A DNA stretch of 64,000 nucleotides from Paulinella micropora (GCA_009731375.1 BJOX01000142.1:109637-173636); one strand, 5' to 3'. Counted from the first letter of the stretch, positions 34,271 to 45,989 are shown. Notes: generated from the letters alone by a model not told the origin. Translations and numbers: made by a program.

Positions 34271-34348
34271 AAGGGGAAACCCCTTCTTGCTTTGAGAAGC
34301 AAGGCTTCGCAATCAAACCCCCTTGGGGTTGTAGGGGCTTGCCCCTAC
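34271..34348. terminator. Hairpin cluster between convergent lipase and polymerase genes
   Basis: Three hairpins in tandem: AAGGGGAAACCCCTT (34271-34285), a TTGCTT/AAGCAA stem (~34287-34303) and GTAGGGGCTTGCCCCTAC (34331-34348). They sit between the 3' ends of the lipase (plus) and the polymerase (minus), a natural place for a two-way transcript end. Confidence 0.55.
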
Positions 34349-34394
34349 ATTTAGTATCCAAACGGTCTTTTTTCAATCGCATTGTCTACAATAC

Positions 34395-37250
34395 CTATAA
34401 TATTTCTTTTAGTGTAAGTAAAGCTGAATATTTTTCTAAGTATTCACTCGTTATTTTTTTCTGTTGTTTATCTCTTGTTATCTTGCTGTTCTCTACTATA
34501 ACAACTTTACCAGATTTTTCAATTCGTTTAGCAATCAATTTTTCTTCCTGTGTCTTAAGCAACTCTAACAATTCATTCTTACCGTTCTCAATAAGGTCGC
34601 TGTTTCTAATACCAAGTCCGCAACTGATTACACTTAACATATTTGGTAAATTTAATGATTTATTGTTTTCATAATTCATACTAAAACCTTTGACTTTCAT
34701 ACTTGCTTTGCCGTTATCTAAAACATATCCATAACACTTTGGCCCGCCTCCGATAAAGGTCATAATCTTTGCTCCGTGTAGTTCGTCCGTCCATTCGCCT
34801 AACAACTTACCCGTTTTCACATCTGTTTCGCCTTTCGTTAATTCTGTTGTGTATATGACACTGTCAGTATCGTGGTATAGTATTCTGTTACCTAGTTTGT
34901 CCATCATTTCATATAGTCTAATCCTCGCGTGGCAAGTCGTAAATAAAGCAACTACAATATTTGTTTTCACGGGGTCCCTTACCGCATCCTGTTTAAGGTC
35001 ATAACTCGCTTCTATTATTTTGTCATTAATAATATTTATGTTTATGTTATCGACTGACTTGTCGCTCATTAACTTGTATAAGGTATGTTTGTCTTTTATC
35101 ATTTTGTTTTTAGTTTTGTTTTTCTTTTCACCAAACTTGCCCCACAACGAGTTTAAGCACAACTTAGCAACCGCTCGCCGTCCTGGATTTTCTTCTATTT
35201 TGTTTTCGTCCATCTTAATACCCATCCTGACTTCCATACTGTCAATGTAGTTTCTTTTTTGTTCCTGTGTAATACAGCCATCAGGATATCCGCTTGACTC
35301 TTGTTTAACCTTTAAGAAAGTTTTTATGTAATCTTTGAACAGGCTACTGCTCTGCTCTTTCCAGTGCCATACCTCATATACCTTAATTAGCTGGTAGCCT
35401 TTGTCTAAGGCCTTGTAGATTTCGGGTGTCGCCCAAGTGCCAGTTATTGCTCGCTCGTTATCGGTGTGCTTACATTCATCCTTTTGTTCGGTCATTCCGC
35501 ACTTGTCGCATAAGTAATACATTAGTTTTCCTCTATCCGCCTTAGGTAAAACGGGGTGTAGTATTTTTCTCGGCGGTAGCATCTTAACCTTAGCCACTCC
35601 GAAATATTCTCTGTTTATGATTTTGTTTTTCATCTCCTTTCTGTCGCAGGGGACTTCGTCCCCCGCACCCCCTCCGTTGGGGTTGTAGGGGCTTGCCCCT
35701 ACATTGGGTCTAATGATTTCGTGGTGTCCGCTAGGGTAAAGGTCGTAAAACATAACGGTAGGATACAGAGAGCATATATCAATGTATTTCGCGTATTCGT
35801 CGTTGTGCCGTGATTTCCAATAAAATGTTAGAGCATCCGTTCTACCTCCAAACATTGCTTCTCGCGGGTTTAGTCCTTCTTGTTCAGTAATTCGCTCATT
35901 AGTATCTTCCGCTAGGCTTTCACTCGTTTTCATTCATCTCCATTCACATTCCCAGATAGTTACTAGTTTGCTGACTTGTTGTTTGAGTTCTTTTTCTCGT
36001 CTCATTTTTGCCTTGTATAGTTCGCCCATCGTCTCGTTCTTCTTAGTATTAATTGTATTGCCATTGAAGCACTTTGGACATCCGTGCCAGAGACATCCGT
36101 GAAATTCGTAAGCGGTTTTAGTCTTTTCATCCCAACCATCTACATATGCTTTGCCAAGCGTAGCTTTGCAATACACACGAGATTGTCCTAAGTTAAACAT
36201 CTATTCACCTCCATTGAATGCGTTTTTGATATCTGTTTTGTCGAACCTGCTTCTGTAAGCTATCCATTCAACACAAGCCCGAGAGGTAATCCTGTTTTGC
36301 TTCTCCGCCTTCAACACAGCAACTGAATTCTCTGGCATAAACTTAGCACGATACAAAGCCATAACACAGCTCGCAATAGTTGTATATTGAAACGGGTCAA
36401 TACCGAATTCTAGAAACTGCTTTCTAAAATCCATACATCCCCTTCTCAATATATCAACATCGCTATGACAGTATTCAGCAATTTCCTTCCGCATATCAAA
36501 TGTGTTGTTTTTTTGGCTTTCATACCATTCTAAGAATTCCGCTCTCGTTTTATCTTTCATCGTGTCGTAGCCGTAGTGTTTCTTATGAGGCATCACACCA
36601 ACATGATTTTTATTCTTATCCGTGTTGAAGAAGTGAGGGAAGAAGCCCTTTTTAAGTTCTTTCAATCCTCATGTTTTAGGAAAATCGGACAGAGGCATCG
36701 TGAGGAAACTCAAACTATCCATGAAGCGGTATTTCTTCAAAGTCATCATCATTATCTTACCGCCTTGATAAATGACGAATGGTGCCTGACCGTTATCAAC
36801 TAGCCACTTAAGAATAAACTGACAGTCATAACCGCGGTTGTTATGAGCAATGAATGTAAAGCCGTTGTGCTTACATTCAAAAGCACACTTACAGAAATCA
36901 TCAATGTTCTTATGAATGACGGGTGGTTCCTTCGCATCGTAATACTGACTTTCCGCATGATTAACAATGTGCTCGCCAGTATCCTGTGTCGCTTCAAAGT
37001 CAAAGAATATGTATTTCTCTGAAAAAGGTAATATGTCTTTCTTCACAATTTCACATTGGTGTTCAAGTGGTTTCAGTTCCTTACAATTACTGCATTTCGC
37101 ATAACCGCATTTGTGTTCGTTTTTCTTCCTGTAATTAAGACCGCACGAAAGACACTTCGCTTTGAATTCGCAATTCGTCTTCTTGTGGTTATTGAAACAT
37201 ACAGTGTTCGGAAACTGTCTATATATAAAGGGGGGCCCTGTGTTTAGATG
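34395..37250 (-). pseudogene. Protein-primed type-B DNA polymerase (copy A)
   Basis: Four consecutive minus-strand blocks (37046-36669, 36665-36201, 36200-35934, 35933-34395) separated by single stops (TGA ~36667, TAG ~36199, TGA ~35932). A Cys/His-rich region upstream (37206-37050, with CSNC and EHQC) extends the N-terminus; no ATG is visible before ~37250, so the start may be lost. Exonuclease motifs: FFDFEAT (~37001), HNNRGYD (~36830), YCHSDVD (~36473). Then comes EFHGCLWHGCPKC (~36110), typical of Polinton-type polymerases. Polymerase motif A is DICSLYP (~35780), motif B KLCLNSLWGKFG (~35160) and motif C HDTDS (~34870). A zinc-like insert (CDKCGM ... CKH) lies between A and B. The family replicates linear genomes from a terminal protein. 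Confidence 0.85.
35646..35702. repeat. Gene-end hairpin repeat inserted in frame in the polymerase
   Basis: Inside the polymerase frame, between motif A and motif B, sit two hairpins of the copy A type: GCAGGGGACTTCGTCCCCCGC (35646-35666) and GTAGGGGCTTGCCCCTAC (35685-35702). Translated on the minus strand they give a Gly/Pro/Asn-rich insert at about residues 79-97 of the last block, without breaking the frame. Elsewhere in this copy the same hairpins lie only in intergenic DNA. Confidence 0.75.
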
Positions 37251-37399
37251 AAAATTAGGGCGGGGCGGGCGGGGCGGGCGGGGCTAAAAAAAAATATTAT
37301 TATCATTATATTGAAATGAGTCCGCAATAACAGTTATGTTCGCGGTAATGATAGAAATTACACCAGTCATCACTGTCTCGTCTTTTATTAATATTTGTA

Positions 37400-37555
37400 T
37401 CATTCTTTCCCATTCTTCTTTTTTCTTCTTTTCTTCTTCTTGTTTTTCAAGAAATCTTTTATGTTTTTTGTGCTTAAATGAATCAGCTTTTGGTGTTCAG
37501 TGATATCAACTTCAGAACCACAATCACATTTGTATCGTCGTTTGTTTTCTGTCAT
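37400..37555 (-). CDS. Small C2H2-like zinc-finger protein
   Basis: 51 residues from ATG 37555. CDCG (Cys 10 and 12) and two His (21 and 26) form a compact zinc finger, followed by a Lys/Arg-rich tail. It resembles the finger at the end of the neighbouring gene and of the copy B gene at 54024-54480. It may be a separated piece of a duplicated finger gene. Probable DNA binding. Confidence 0.4.
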   Translation of the reverse strand: MTENKRRYKCDCGSEVDITEHQKLIHLSTKNIKDFLKNKKKKRRKKKNGKE

Positions 37556-37599
37556 CGTGTGTCTCTTGTTTGTTCCCCTGTGTATCCTTATATATTACC

Positions 37600-37987
37600 C
37601 CTTCATTTTGTTTAAAAGAAATTTTTTCTGTGTGTATGTTTGATTTCATGTGTCTTGCTTTGCTACTCCTATTGATTTCAGCTCCGCATTCACACTTGAA
37701 TGTTTTATTCTTCCAATTCCTTTTCTTTTCTTTTTGATTTCTTTTGTTTCCTTGTCATAATTAACTTTCCATTCATCATACTTTGGTTTTATTTTTTCAT
37801 CGTGGTATTTCTTTGCTTCTTCCATTGCTTGTTCTTGTGTTCTTCGTTTTCCAATAGTAAAACTCTTAAACATAGTTTTACCTCCTTCTCTCCATTGAAC
37901 TTTTACCATCTGTCTCTTTATCATAATACATCCTTTTGAAATTGTAAATCTGTAACTTGCATTTTTTTCAGTGTCGTCGTTTGTCAT
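37600..37987 (-). pseudogene. DNA-binding-like protein with zinc finger (copy A)
   Basis: Frame 37987-37646, about 113 residues, with a shift near 37715 after which the other frame carries CECGAEI and a His pair (KARHMKSNIH). The N-terminal part has SKGCIMIKR, a W-R-E-x-G segment and TIGKRRTQEQA followed by a long helix. The same order appears in 54024-54480 of copy B (SKGGICIQ, RWRENGEQ, IGKKRTKEEA, then a CxCG finger). The three-strand-plus-helix pattern recalls AP2/integrase-type DNA-binding domains. In both copies it is the gene outside the polymerase, so it marks the polymerase-side end of the element. Regulatory role is inference. Confidence 0.5.
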
Positions 37988-38029
37988 CCTGTATGTGTTT
38001 TTATATTTTAACAGTATTATTTTAAATAT

Positions 38030-39198
38030 TAATATCCTTTTCCTTTTTGTCCCGTCCGGGCCGGCCGGTGTGTGTCTCTGGGGGCGGGGGGTGTGTATTG
38101 AAAATCTGTCTCGAAGTGGCCCCCTTTTCTACTAAGACGATTTGTATGGATGACCAGATGTCACTTGTAAAAGTAACTTCATTAAATTAAAGGCAAAGGC
38201 AAAGAAGAAGAAGAAGAAGAAGAAGAAGAAGAAGAAGAAGAAGAAGAAGAAGAAGGAGAAGGAGAAGGAGAGAGAGAGAGAGATAGAGACAGACAGACAG
38301 ACAAAGAATGAGAGAAATGAGAAAGAGAATGAGAGAGAGGAAATGAAAATAAGAAAGAGCAGGAAATGAAAAAGAGAGGTAACACGTGAAATTCTTCCAA
38401 GTCCACTAAATTTGATGATTACCCCAAAACCGCTATACCCTATCATATTTTTTGACATATCCGAAAAACATACCCAAATACTGTGTGTATTTGCCTGAGG
38501 TAGTTACCTTCCTCAAAAAACTGGTCTGATGGGGCCCAGGTAAAAAACCTGGTTTTTGAGTCAGGCGGACCCCACCCCAGCGGGGCAGTTTTTGACTCAT
38601 TTTTGAGACTTCTTCTAAGGTATCGTTACTCCAGATTTCTCTGGTTTCTTTGAGCGAAATATTTTGGGAGGAGACACCAGAGAAATCTGGAAAATTAGAG
38701 CTAATTTTTTAGGAAGGGTGAGACTATTTTGCACATAAATCCGCTGTAGAAAAAGTGGCAAAGGTTGTCCGTTTTCACTCCCTTCACAACGGTAGTAAGC
38801 AAAACCAACCAAATGCTTTTGTGGGACCACACGTGCACCTGTCGACCATATTATTGCGGACGCGTAATTCTGACCATTCTTTGTGGTGCTTTGGGTTGGG
38901 TTTTGGTCGGCAACTGCGCACATTGCTGTGAAATAATTGTGCAGAAACGTTTCTAGATGCCTTTTAGTTTATCTGGGATGTGCAAAAATATATACCACCT
39001 GCATTTATATTCACATTTTTCTACGTCCCTTTCTTCTTTTCTTTGTGTGTGTCTCTTTCTTTCTTGATTTTCTTTCTTGCATCCATTCCTTCTCTCCAAT
39101 CCTTTACCCTTTCTTTCTCTTCCTTGCTTTCTTCCTTCGACTTCCTTTCACCGATCTTCTCCCGTCTATAGTTATCCTTTTTCTTTCCTCTTTTCCCC

Positions 39199-39262
<64 letters not shown>

Positions 39263-39704
39263 GTTTCCTCGTTCTCATTTCAATGTCATTTCTTCCCTCT
39301 ACTTACCGTGCTTTCTAGCTTGCTTTCCTTCTTTCTTTTTCTTTTCTTTCTCTTCTCAATTAGTACACTTCTTTCTGTCTGTGTATCTGTCTGTGTATCT
39401 GTCTGTCTGTCTGTCTGTCTGTCTGTGTCATGTGTGTGTTTGTCTGTCTGTCTGTCGACGTCTGTCTGTGTGTGTGTCTGTCTGTCTGTCTGTCTGCCTG
39501 TCTGCCTGTCTATGTGCCTATCTATGTGCCTGTCTATGTGCCTGTCTATGTGTGCCCATGCGAGTGTATGTGTGTGAAAAAGTGAGTGAGTGAGTGGGTG
39601 AGTGGGTGGGTGGGTGGGGTGGGTGGGTGGGTATGTGGGTGAGTGAGTGACGGAGGGAGTGAGTGAGTGAGTGAGTGAGTGAAGTGGAATGTGATCATGA
39701 GTAT

Positions 39705-39791
<87 letters not shown>

Positions 39792-39937
39792 GCCGGAAGC
39801 GAATGAGTGATTGAGTGATTGAGTCAATGAGTAAGTGAGTGAATGAGTAAGTAAGTGAGTGAGTTAGTGAGTGAGTGAGTGAGTGAGTGAGTGAGTGAGG
39901 TGAGGTGAGGTGAGGTTGAATGTGATCATGAGTGATC

Positions 39938-39969
<32 letters not shown>

Positions 39970-40368
39970 NNNNNNNNNNNNNNNNNNNNNNNNNNNNNNN
40001 NNNNNNNNNNNNNNNNNNNNNNNNNNNNNNNNNNNNNNNNNNNNNNNNNNNNNNNNNNNNNNNNNNNNNNNNNNNNNNNNNNNNNNNNNNNNNNNNNNNN
40101 NNNNNNNNNNNNNNNNNGGGGGGGGGGGGGGGGGGGGAGGGGGGGGGGGGGGGGTTGTGGGGGGGGGGGGGGGGGGGGTTTTCCCCCCCCCCCCCCCCCC
40201 CCTCATCCCCACTGCATGTATGTATGTATGCATGTATGTATGTATGTATGCATGTATGTATGTATGTACGTACGCACATTGTATGTATGTATGTATGTAT
40301 ATACGTATGTATGTATGTATGTACGAACTTATGTACGTACGTATGTATGTATATATGTATGTATATGA

Positions 40369-40456
<88 letters not shown>

Positions 40457-40793
40457 CTTTTTGTATGTATGTATGTATGTATGTATGTATGTATATGTCT
40501 GCATGTATGTATGTACATGCATACATGTATGTACGTACGTATGGATAATATGTATGTGTATGTATGTATGTATGTATGTATGCATGTATGCATGCAATTA
40601 TGTATGTATGTATGTATGTATGTATATGTTTTCGCATATCTATATGTACATGTATATGTATGTATGTATTGTATGTATGTATTGTATGTATGTATGTATG
40701 TATGTATGTATGTACCTATGTACGTGTGTATATGTATGTATATGTCTGTCTGTCTGTATGTATGTATGTATGTATGCTCTCTCTCTCTCGTTC

Positions 40794-40849
<56 letters not shown>

Positions 40850-40925
40850 CAGCTCTCTCTCCCTTCTTTCTCTCTCTCTCTCGTTCAGCTCTCTCTCTCT
40901 CTCTCTGACTCTCTCTTTGTCTTCT

Positions 40926-40956
<31 letters not shown>

Positions 40957-41035
40957 TTCTCTCTCTCGCTCTCACTCTTTCTCTCTCTCTCTCTCGTTAT
41001 CTCTCTCTCTCTCTCCTCACTATCTCTACACGGGA
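38030..41035. repeat. Microsatellite-rich region with an assembly gap
   Basis: GC-rich GGGCCGGCCGG and G runs at ~38050-38095, (GAA)n at ~38204-38260, (CTTT)n at ~39200-39260, (TGTC)n at ~39375-39500, (GTGA)n at ~39580-39690 and again ~39840-39905, (CT)n at ~39705-39790, poly-C and poly-G around a 148-N gap (39970-40117), (TATG)n at ~40215-40775 and (CT)n at ~40780-41020. Nothing between 38.4 and 39.0 kb looks coding. All long frames here are repeat artefacts. Confidence 0.9.
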
Positions 41036-41869
41036 CCCTGCGGATAATGTCCATTTACACCCATCACCCAAGAACACAGCCCCGGATGCAGAATATATCA
41101 CCACACAATAACCACCTGCTAACCTCAACAGTACCAAGGACCCGGTGGGCCTGCCCAGCCACAAGGCACAATCCGGACCCCCCTCCCCACAAGGGTAGGC
41201 CCGCAAGTGAGCCGTAAGGAAGTGGGACAGAACCAGGGGGGCTCCTAAATGACAACCGAACTCAAAAGGACCACAAGGTCTATCCAACGGTTACCACAGT
41301 ACTTGGCCCAGATCTCTTCAATAACAGAGGTCGGTCTGGATGCGAGCTACGAGGGACTGGGCAAACCCTAGCACCACCCCTACACACATGAAACTACAAT
41401 TCCAAAAGGGACGAAGAGGAGGAGGAGAAAAGGAGGAGAAAAAAAAGGGGGGGAGGGTATACAAATATGAATATATATATATGTATATACCAAGTCTGGG
41501 GGTCTTCACTCAGGTAAATCCATATCCCAATCCCAAACCCCCGACAGACCACCAGACGTACCAACACCCACAACCGGCGCCGCAAACATAACAGGCACCA
41601 AGACGAGAAACCCCCCCACACCCAAACACCAGCCCGGTCAGAGGCACAGGGGCTAACATCAAGAACTTGGGCAGGATACTAACACCCTTATCCAGCACAC
41701 CACTCTTCCTTGGGATATCGGAAGCGACCAGATTGGTTCTACTCAGAGGAGTGGCGAGAAGGGCCTCAATCGGCAGCCTCCCATATGGGTAGGCTCGTCC
41801 GAAGTAGGCCCTACTCGGCTGCATCTCGGGCAGAAACAGCGTGGCCCCATCCGACGACGTAGCACCATA
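41036..41869. other. GC-richer leader of the USP-AlkB element, no clear gene
   Basis: Composition changes sharply from microsatellite to C/A-rich, balanced-GC sequence at ~41036, and this composition continues into the USP gene. Short frames exist on both strands, but none has a recognisable domain. A (GGA)n and TATATA patch lies at ~41410-41490. It is probably the 5' non-coding part or a decayed first gene of the element. Confidence 0.4.
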
Positions 41870-42268
41870 TTGAGGAGAAGACCACCATGTTTCTGTAAGG
41901 AGGAGCGGTACGGTAGGGCTAACCCTAAGCGCACCTGCATCTCGTACAAAAACAAATTGGCTCGACTCGCAATGATGGCTGCATACAAATCGGGTTTTTC
42001 CAAACCAGACAAGGAAGGAATAGGGAGAAAAGAAGAGGAGGGACAAAAGAGAGCCCTACATGAACACCCCATCAACGTCCCATCACACATGCAGGCGACC
42101 AGCCCCGAAGCAACCCGCCACCTGGTGACCAAGCTACAGAAGCATACCTACGGACGTGCAGAACTCCACCTCTTCGAACCAACCCAACAGACACCCACCC
42201 ATCTCCTCCCCGTGGTAAAGACCACCGGTCAAACCACACGCCACACTCCTGTGGTTCACGCTCGGTAG
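41870..42268 (+). CDS. Unknown ORF upstream of the USP gene
   Basis: 132 codons from ATG 41870, basic and Pro/Thr-rich towards the end, ending before the USP frame. It has a CISYKNKLARLAMMAAYKSG segment and no motif I recognise. Similar codon use and composition to the following frames suggest that it belongs to the same element. It may be a degraded first coding region. Confidence 0.3.
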   Translation: MRRRPPCFCKEERYGRANPKRTCISYKNKLARLAMMAAYKSGFSKPDKEGIGRKEEEGQKRALHEHPINVPSHMQATSPEATRHLVTKLQKHTYGRAELHLFEPTQQTPTHLLPVVKTTGQTTRHTPVVHAR

Positions 42269-42453
42269 CACAGTTACTAGGCAGGTCCAAGTCCTCTTCC
42301 AAAGCGGAACACAATTCCGAAGTGGAGTCGACAGTGGCCCTGATAACCTAGCAATACCGATAGTGGATAGGCCCTAGCTTTCTCCAGACAAGGAGTACTA
42401 CTCCAGCCTGAGGGGAAGCAGAGGACCCGTCCAAATCGGCCAGTTGCCGGCAA

Positions 42454-45400
42454 ATGAACCAACAGGAAGCGCAAGAGACAGGAGATACACCCTCCGCACC
42501 TATCATGACCCCACCCACATCCACGCCCCGACTACTTAATGGCTACTGGAAAACGCTGCCTAACTGGGGCCAGACGTGCTTCGCTAACAGCGTTATCCAA
42601 TACATTACACCACTAGTTATTTGGATGCAACGATTATTCCCCACAGGTTCCTGGCGCGAACAACCGATAACACAGCTGATCCAAAGGATGGCCGTAGCCC
42701 CTGACCTCACAGCCCACACTGATACGAACACGATCCTACGACTAGCCCAGGTCCTAGCAATCATATGCGAGGAGAAACCGGGGATGATGACTGGCGCGAT
42801 ATACAAACAATGCAAACCGCACGTACCGCAGATGCGTACCCCTACAAAGAGTACCCCATCTTCCCAACCAGGGTGTGCACACGAGTTCCTCACACACATC
42901 CTATTGCAACTGACCGAGGGCATTCCAACGTCACAACCGTCAACGGATACAAAGGGGCTCCCCGTGCCGGGTACTATGGAACGTCTTGGCGAAAGCGACA
43001 CAAGAGAACGCCTGCACCCCAGTATCCAAATGCGCACGATGACGGAGATCAACTGCCACAGGTGCCACTATCACTCCATCCGGCACACCCCATCCAGTTT
43101 CCCGACTCTACGCTGCATACTGCCGGCGTCCCTCAGTCCAACGAACGTGCAGCTAGCACCAGTACGGATTGAGACGTGCATCCGGAACGAACTTGCAATC
43201 CACAAAATCCCGGATACCGAGACGTACAAATGCGACTGCCCGGAAAAAACACGACACGCCATATCCCAATCCTCCCGGGAATGGCTCGATTGCATCCCCC
43301 CAGACTTTCTTAACATAGAGGTCAACCGCATAGCCTATGACGGGGAAAGAAGGGTAACATCCACCGCTGGCCAATCGATAAATAACAACCTCCTCCTGGT
43401 AGACTTGAACCACCTAGATCTCTCTGCTTACTTCTCACCTATTTACACGATCAACCGAGAGGCCATCTACACGCCGATCTCCTTCCTACTACACAAAGGG
43501 CCTACGGTCAACGACAGCCACTGGATGGCAGTAATAAGGGCCCAATCATGGTTGGAGACTCCACGACGACAGTCGATGCCTCATCTTGGACCATTGGCGG
43601 GACCAAGACCTCACAGCAGTATTTAAGAGAGTCATCCTGCCTGACGATCCTCCTAACTCAGCACTCCAGACAGTACCTACGGAACTCTTACACCTCAATA
43701 TTTACGAAACCATCACGGCAGTGCTATACCAACGGGTTGACCTGGGGGCGGAGACCCCTACAGGGCACTCCACACAACCCCTCCCGTCACACTCTCCATT
43801 CTTCCTCCCAACCATACCGCGTCACTCCCACATCCCAGAGGCGCCCCAGGCATATCCACAGTGGATGCGAGGTCCACCTATTACCCTGCGTGCACCTGAC
43901 GTTCCTGACGTCGTCATGACTCTCCAAGCATCAAGGAAGCGAAAGCCCACCGAGACAGGGAGCCCTGACAGATCCACACCTGCGTTCTGGGAAAAACTAT
44001 GCAGGGGAATCCTCAGAGATATGGAAAAAACACCCATAGGTCAGGCAACGGTGAAATTTATGACGCGATCCCACCTACTGGCACAGGCACCGGACAGCAA
44101 CGGCATTCTAGGATATGACTTCGGTGGGAAGTCACTCCGCCCGGTGCTAGTCCCCTCCCTAACCCAGGAAGTGTGGGACCTACTACGCTATAAAACATGG
44201 GTCCCGATAACAGGAGCCCTGATCACAGTTTATAATAACAACCCACAGGAAGAGACGGTACTCGGCTTCCACCGAGACGACGAACGATTCATGTCCCACG
44301 ACGAGGTGATCAACCTCAGCTTCGGACCAACCGCGGAGCTCCGGATTATGCCGTATGGCCAGCAAGCGCGCGCCAAACTAGATGGACAAGCCCTTATCCT
44401 CAACAATGGCACTTTCCACACCTTCAACAGGTTTCAACTCCACAAAGTGAGCATGCCTCCTAACCGTCCAAATGACCCGACCCGCCGTATAAGCATCTCA
44501 TTTAGAGTCTTCACCACCTGGGCGGAGATACCCCCGCCCCTCCGCCCCCGGATCGCACAGGGCAACACAAACCTTCAACAAACACTAGCAGCCTGGAAAG
44601 CAAAGAACCAGGCCGATGAGCCACAAAGCGATTCAACTGGTTACGGGATAGAACCACTTCTTGCCGCACGATTCCACGATATCCAGGGGATCATCGACCT
44701 AACTCTGGAATACATTGGCCTCCACACCCCGCAGAACGGTAGGATTCTGACAGTCACGCAGACCGACCACATCGACGAGGGAAAACCCCTAACACCCCCA
44801 TGGCACCCCCGAACTATCGCCTTAATCCAGCGGGACGAAGAGGTACGGCAGGCCATCATGACGAACACCCTCATGCATCTTCGGGGCATACACAGTACTA
44901 TGATTTTTCAGGAAATAGTACAGTCGACACGGTTCAAACAATCCGACAGACACCACTTCTGTGTCCTACTATACCGCCCAGAGGTCCCCATTCACGCAGA
45001 CCTCAGTACTAGTATGATATGCCCCCCGGACTCAAAATGGGCAGCTCCGACTGCCATACTCTTCAACCAAGCAAAGATCCGCCAACAAGTCCTTACCACG
45101 ACGAAAGACGGCATGTTCTGGGGACCAAGTACGCGATCGGCAGCACAACAAGCCGCCAACCTGCGCCTCTTTCACAGGACCCAGGCCAGGGAGGAATGTC
45201 CAGGGACATACCCTAGATACCACATCGCATCGATCAAGACTGCCCGACAAGGATGGTTCCTCCTCATCGACCCCCAGTGGACAAATGGATTCCTTGACCA
45301 TGTCTCCGCTATGGAACGGAAAATCTTAGGAGGAAGCATCGACCAAGTCGCGCCAGAATACCGAAGAGTAGTAGTCCAACGCCGGACACCCGATCGACCA

Positions 45401-45577
45401 CCCATAGGATTCGACTACCGAGGTGATTTCCAATGGCTGAATCAGGGGTTCTGGCACTGTGGTATGATTACACAGATTGCCCACTACCCCGAATACCGCT
45501 CAGAAGATCCCGAAACTCGAGAAGGCAGTGACCTTGTGTGCATTTCAGGAGGTCTGTGCACATGTTCTGAAGCTTGA
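42454..45577 (+). pseudogene. USP deubiquitinase-AlkB dioxygenase polyprotein
   Basis: Frame 1 (42454-43626) is a ubiquitin-specific protease: Cys box NWGQTCFANSVIQ (Cys ~42), GCAHEFL (~140-146), zinc pairs CHRC (~201-204) and CDC (~260-262), LNIEV and the His box DSHWMAVIR (His ~356). The expected last USP motif, W-x3-D-D (GWRLHDD), lies in frame 2 at ~43550-43570, so the reading moves by +1 near 43537-43543. Frame 2 has no ATG at its start (first codon TTG 43586; open from 43538). It runs to 45577 and holds an AlkB core: VYNNNP, GFHRDD (iron ligands His, Asp ~229, 231), QLHKV (His ~286) and RRISISFR (2-oxoglutarate Arg). The last ~260 residues are unrecognised. The enzymes would remove ubiquitin and demethylate nucleic acid. 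I infer one fused protein, with a one-base error or programmed shift. Confidence 0.7.
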
Positions 45578-45989
45578 AATAGCATCACAGTAAACAAAAA
45601 CATCATTTTTAACAATAAAATTGAAAGGAGCGATGCGCTCTCATCGATTTTCAAAGTGATGTTTTGGTGGTAATGAATCAAAGAAAAATGAAAAAATCAT
45701 CATAGAAGTTGTATTATTCATTAAATGTTGCTGGAAAGTAGTCAATTTAACTCCTATGTTCACTAGTTGAACATTCCTGACTTTTTGTGGCTTCAACATT
45801 TTTTTGTGTGTCTAAAAATATAAAGTCAGACATTTTTTGAAGCATGAAACTCGAGAAAGCAGTGACCTTGTGTGCATGTCAGGAGGTCTGTGCACATGTT
45901 CTGAGGCTTGGAATAGCATCACAATAAACAAAAACATCATTTTCAAAAGGAGCGATGCGCTCTCATCGATTTTCAAAGTGATGTTTTGG
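45514..45989. repeat. Direct ~150-bp repeat at the 3' end of the USP-AlkB unit
   Basis: 45514-45669 and 45846-45989 are near-identical. Both hold GTGACCTTGTGTGCAT, AGGAGGTCTGTGCACATGTT, AACAAAAACATCATTTT, GGAGCGATGCGCTCTCATCG and AAGTGATGTTTTGGT. The first copy includes the last codons of the coding frame. The second lacks a ~14-base AT-rich insert. The unit includes the stop codon and downstream sequence, so it may be a 3' terminal repeat of the element. Confidence 0.8.

Noticed and set aside
10786-38000. Retroviral-type integrase or tyrosine recombinase for the viral copies
   Set aside because: I looked for DDE/rve and R-H-R-Y patterns in the open frames and found none; the mode of integration stays unknown.
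38615-38923. 102-codon minus-strand frame
   Set aside because: No domain, no conservation cue within the window, and flanked by low-complexity DNA.
39546-41111. Large frames with Tyr-Val-Cys-Met or Arg-Glu repeats
   Set aside because: Translations of (TATG)n, (GTGA)n and (CT)n arrays and of an N gap.
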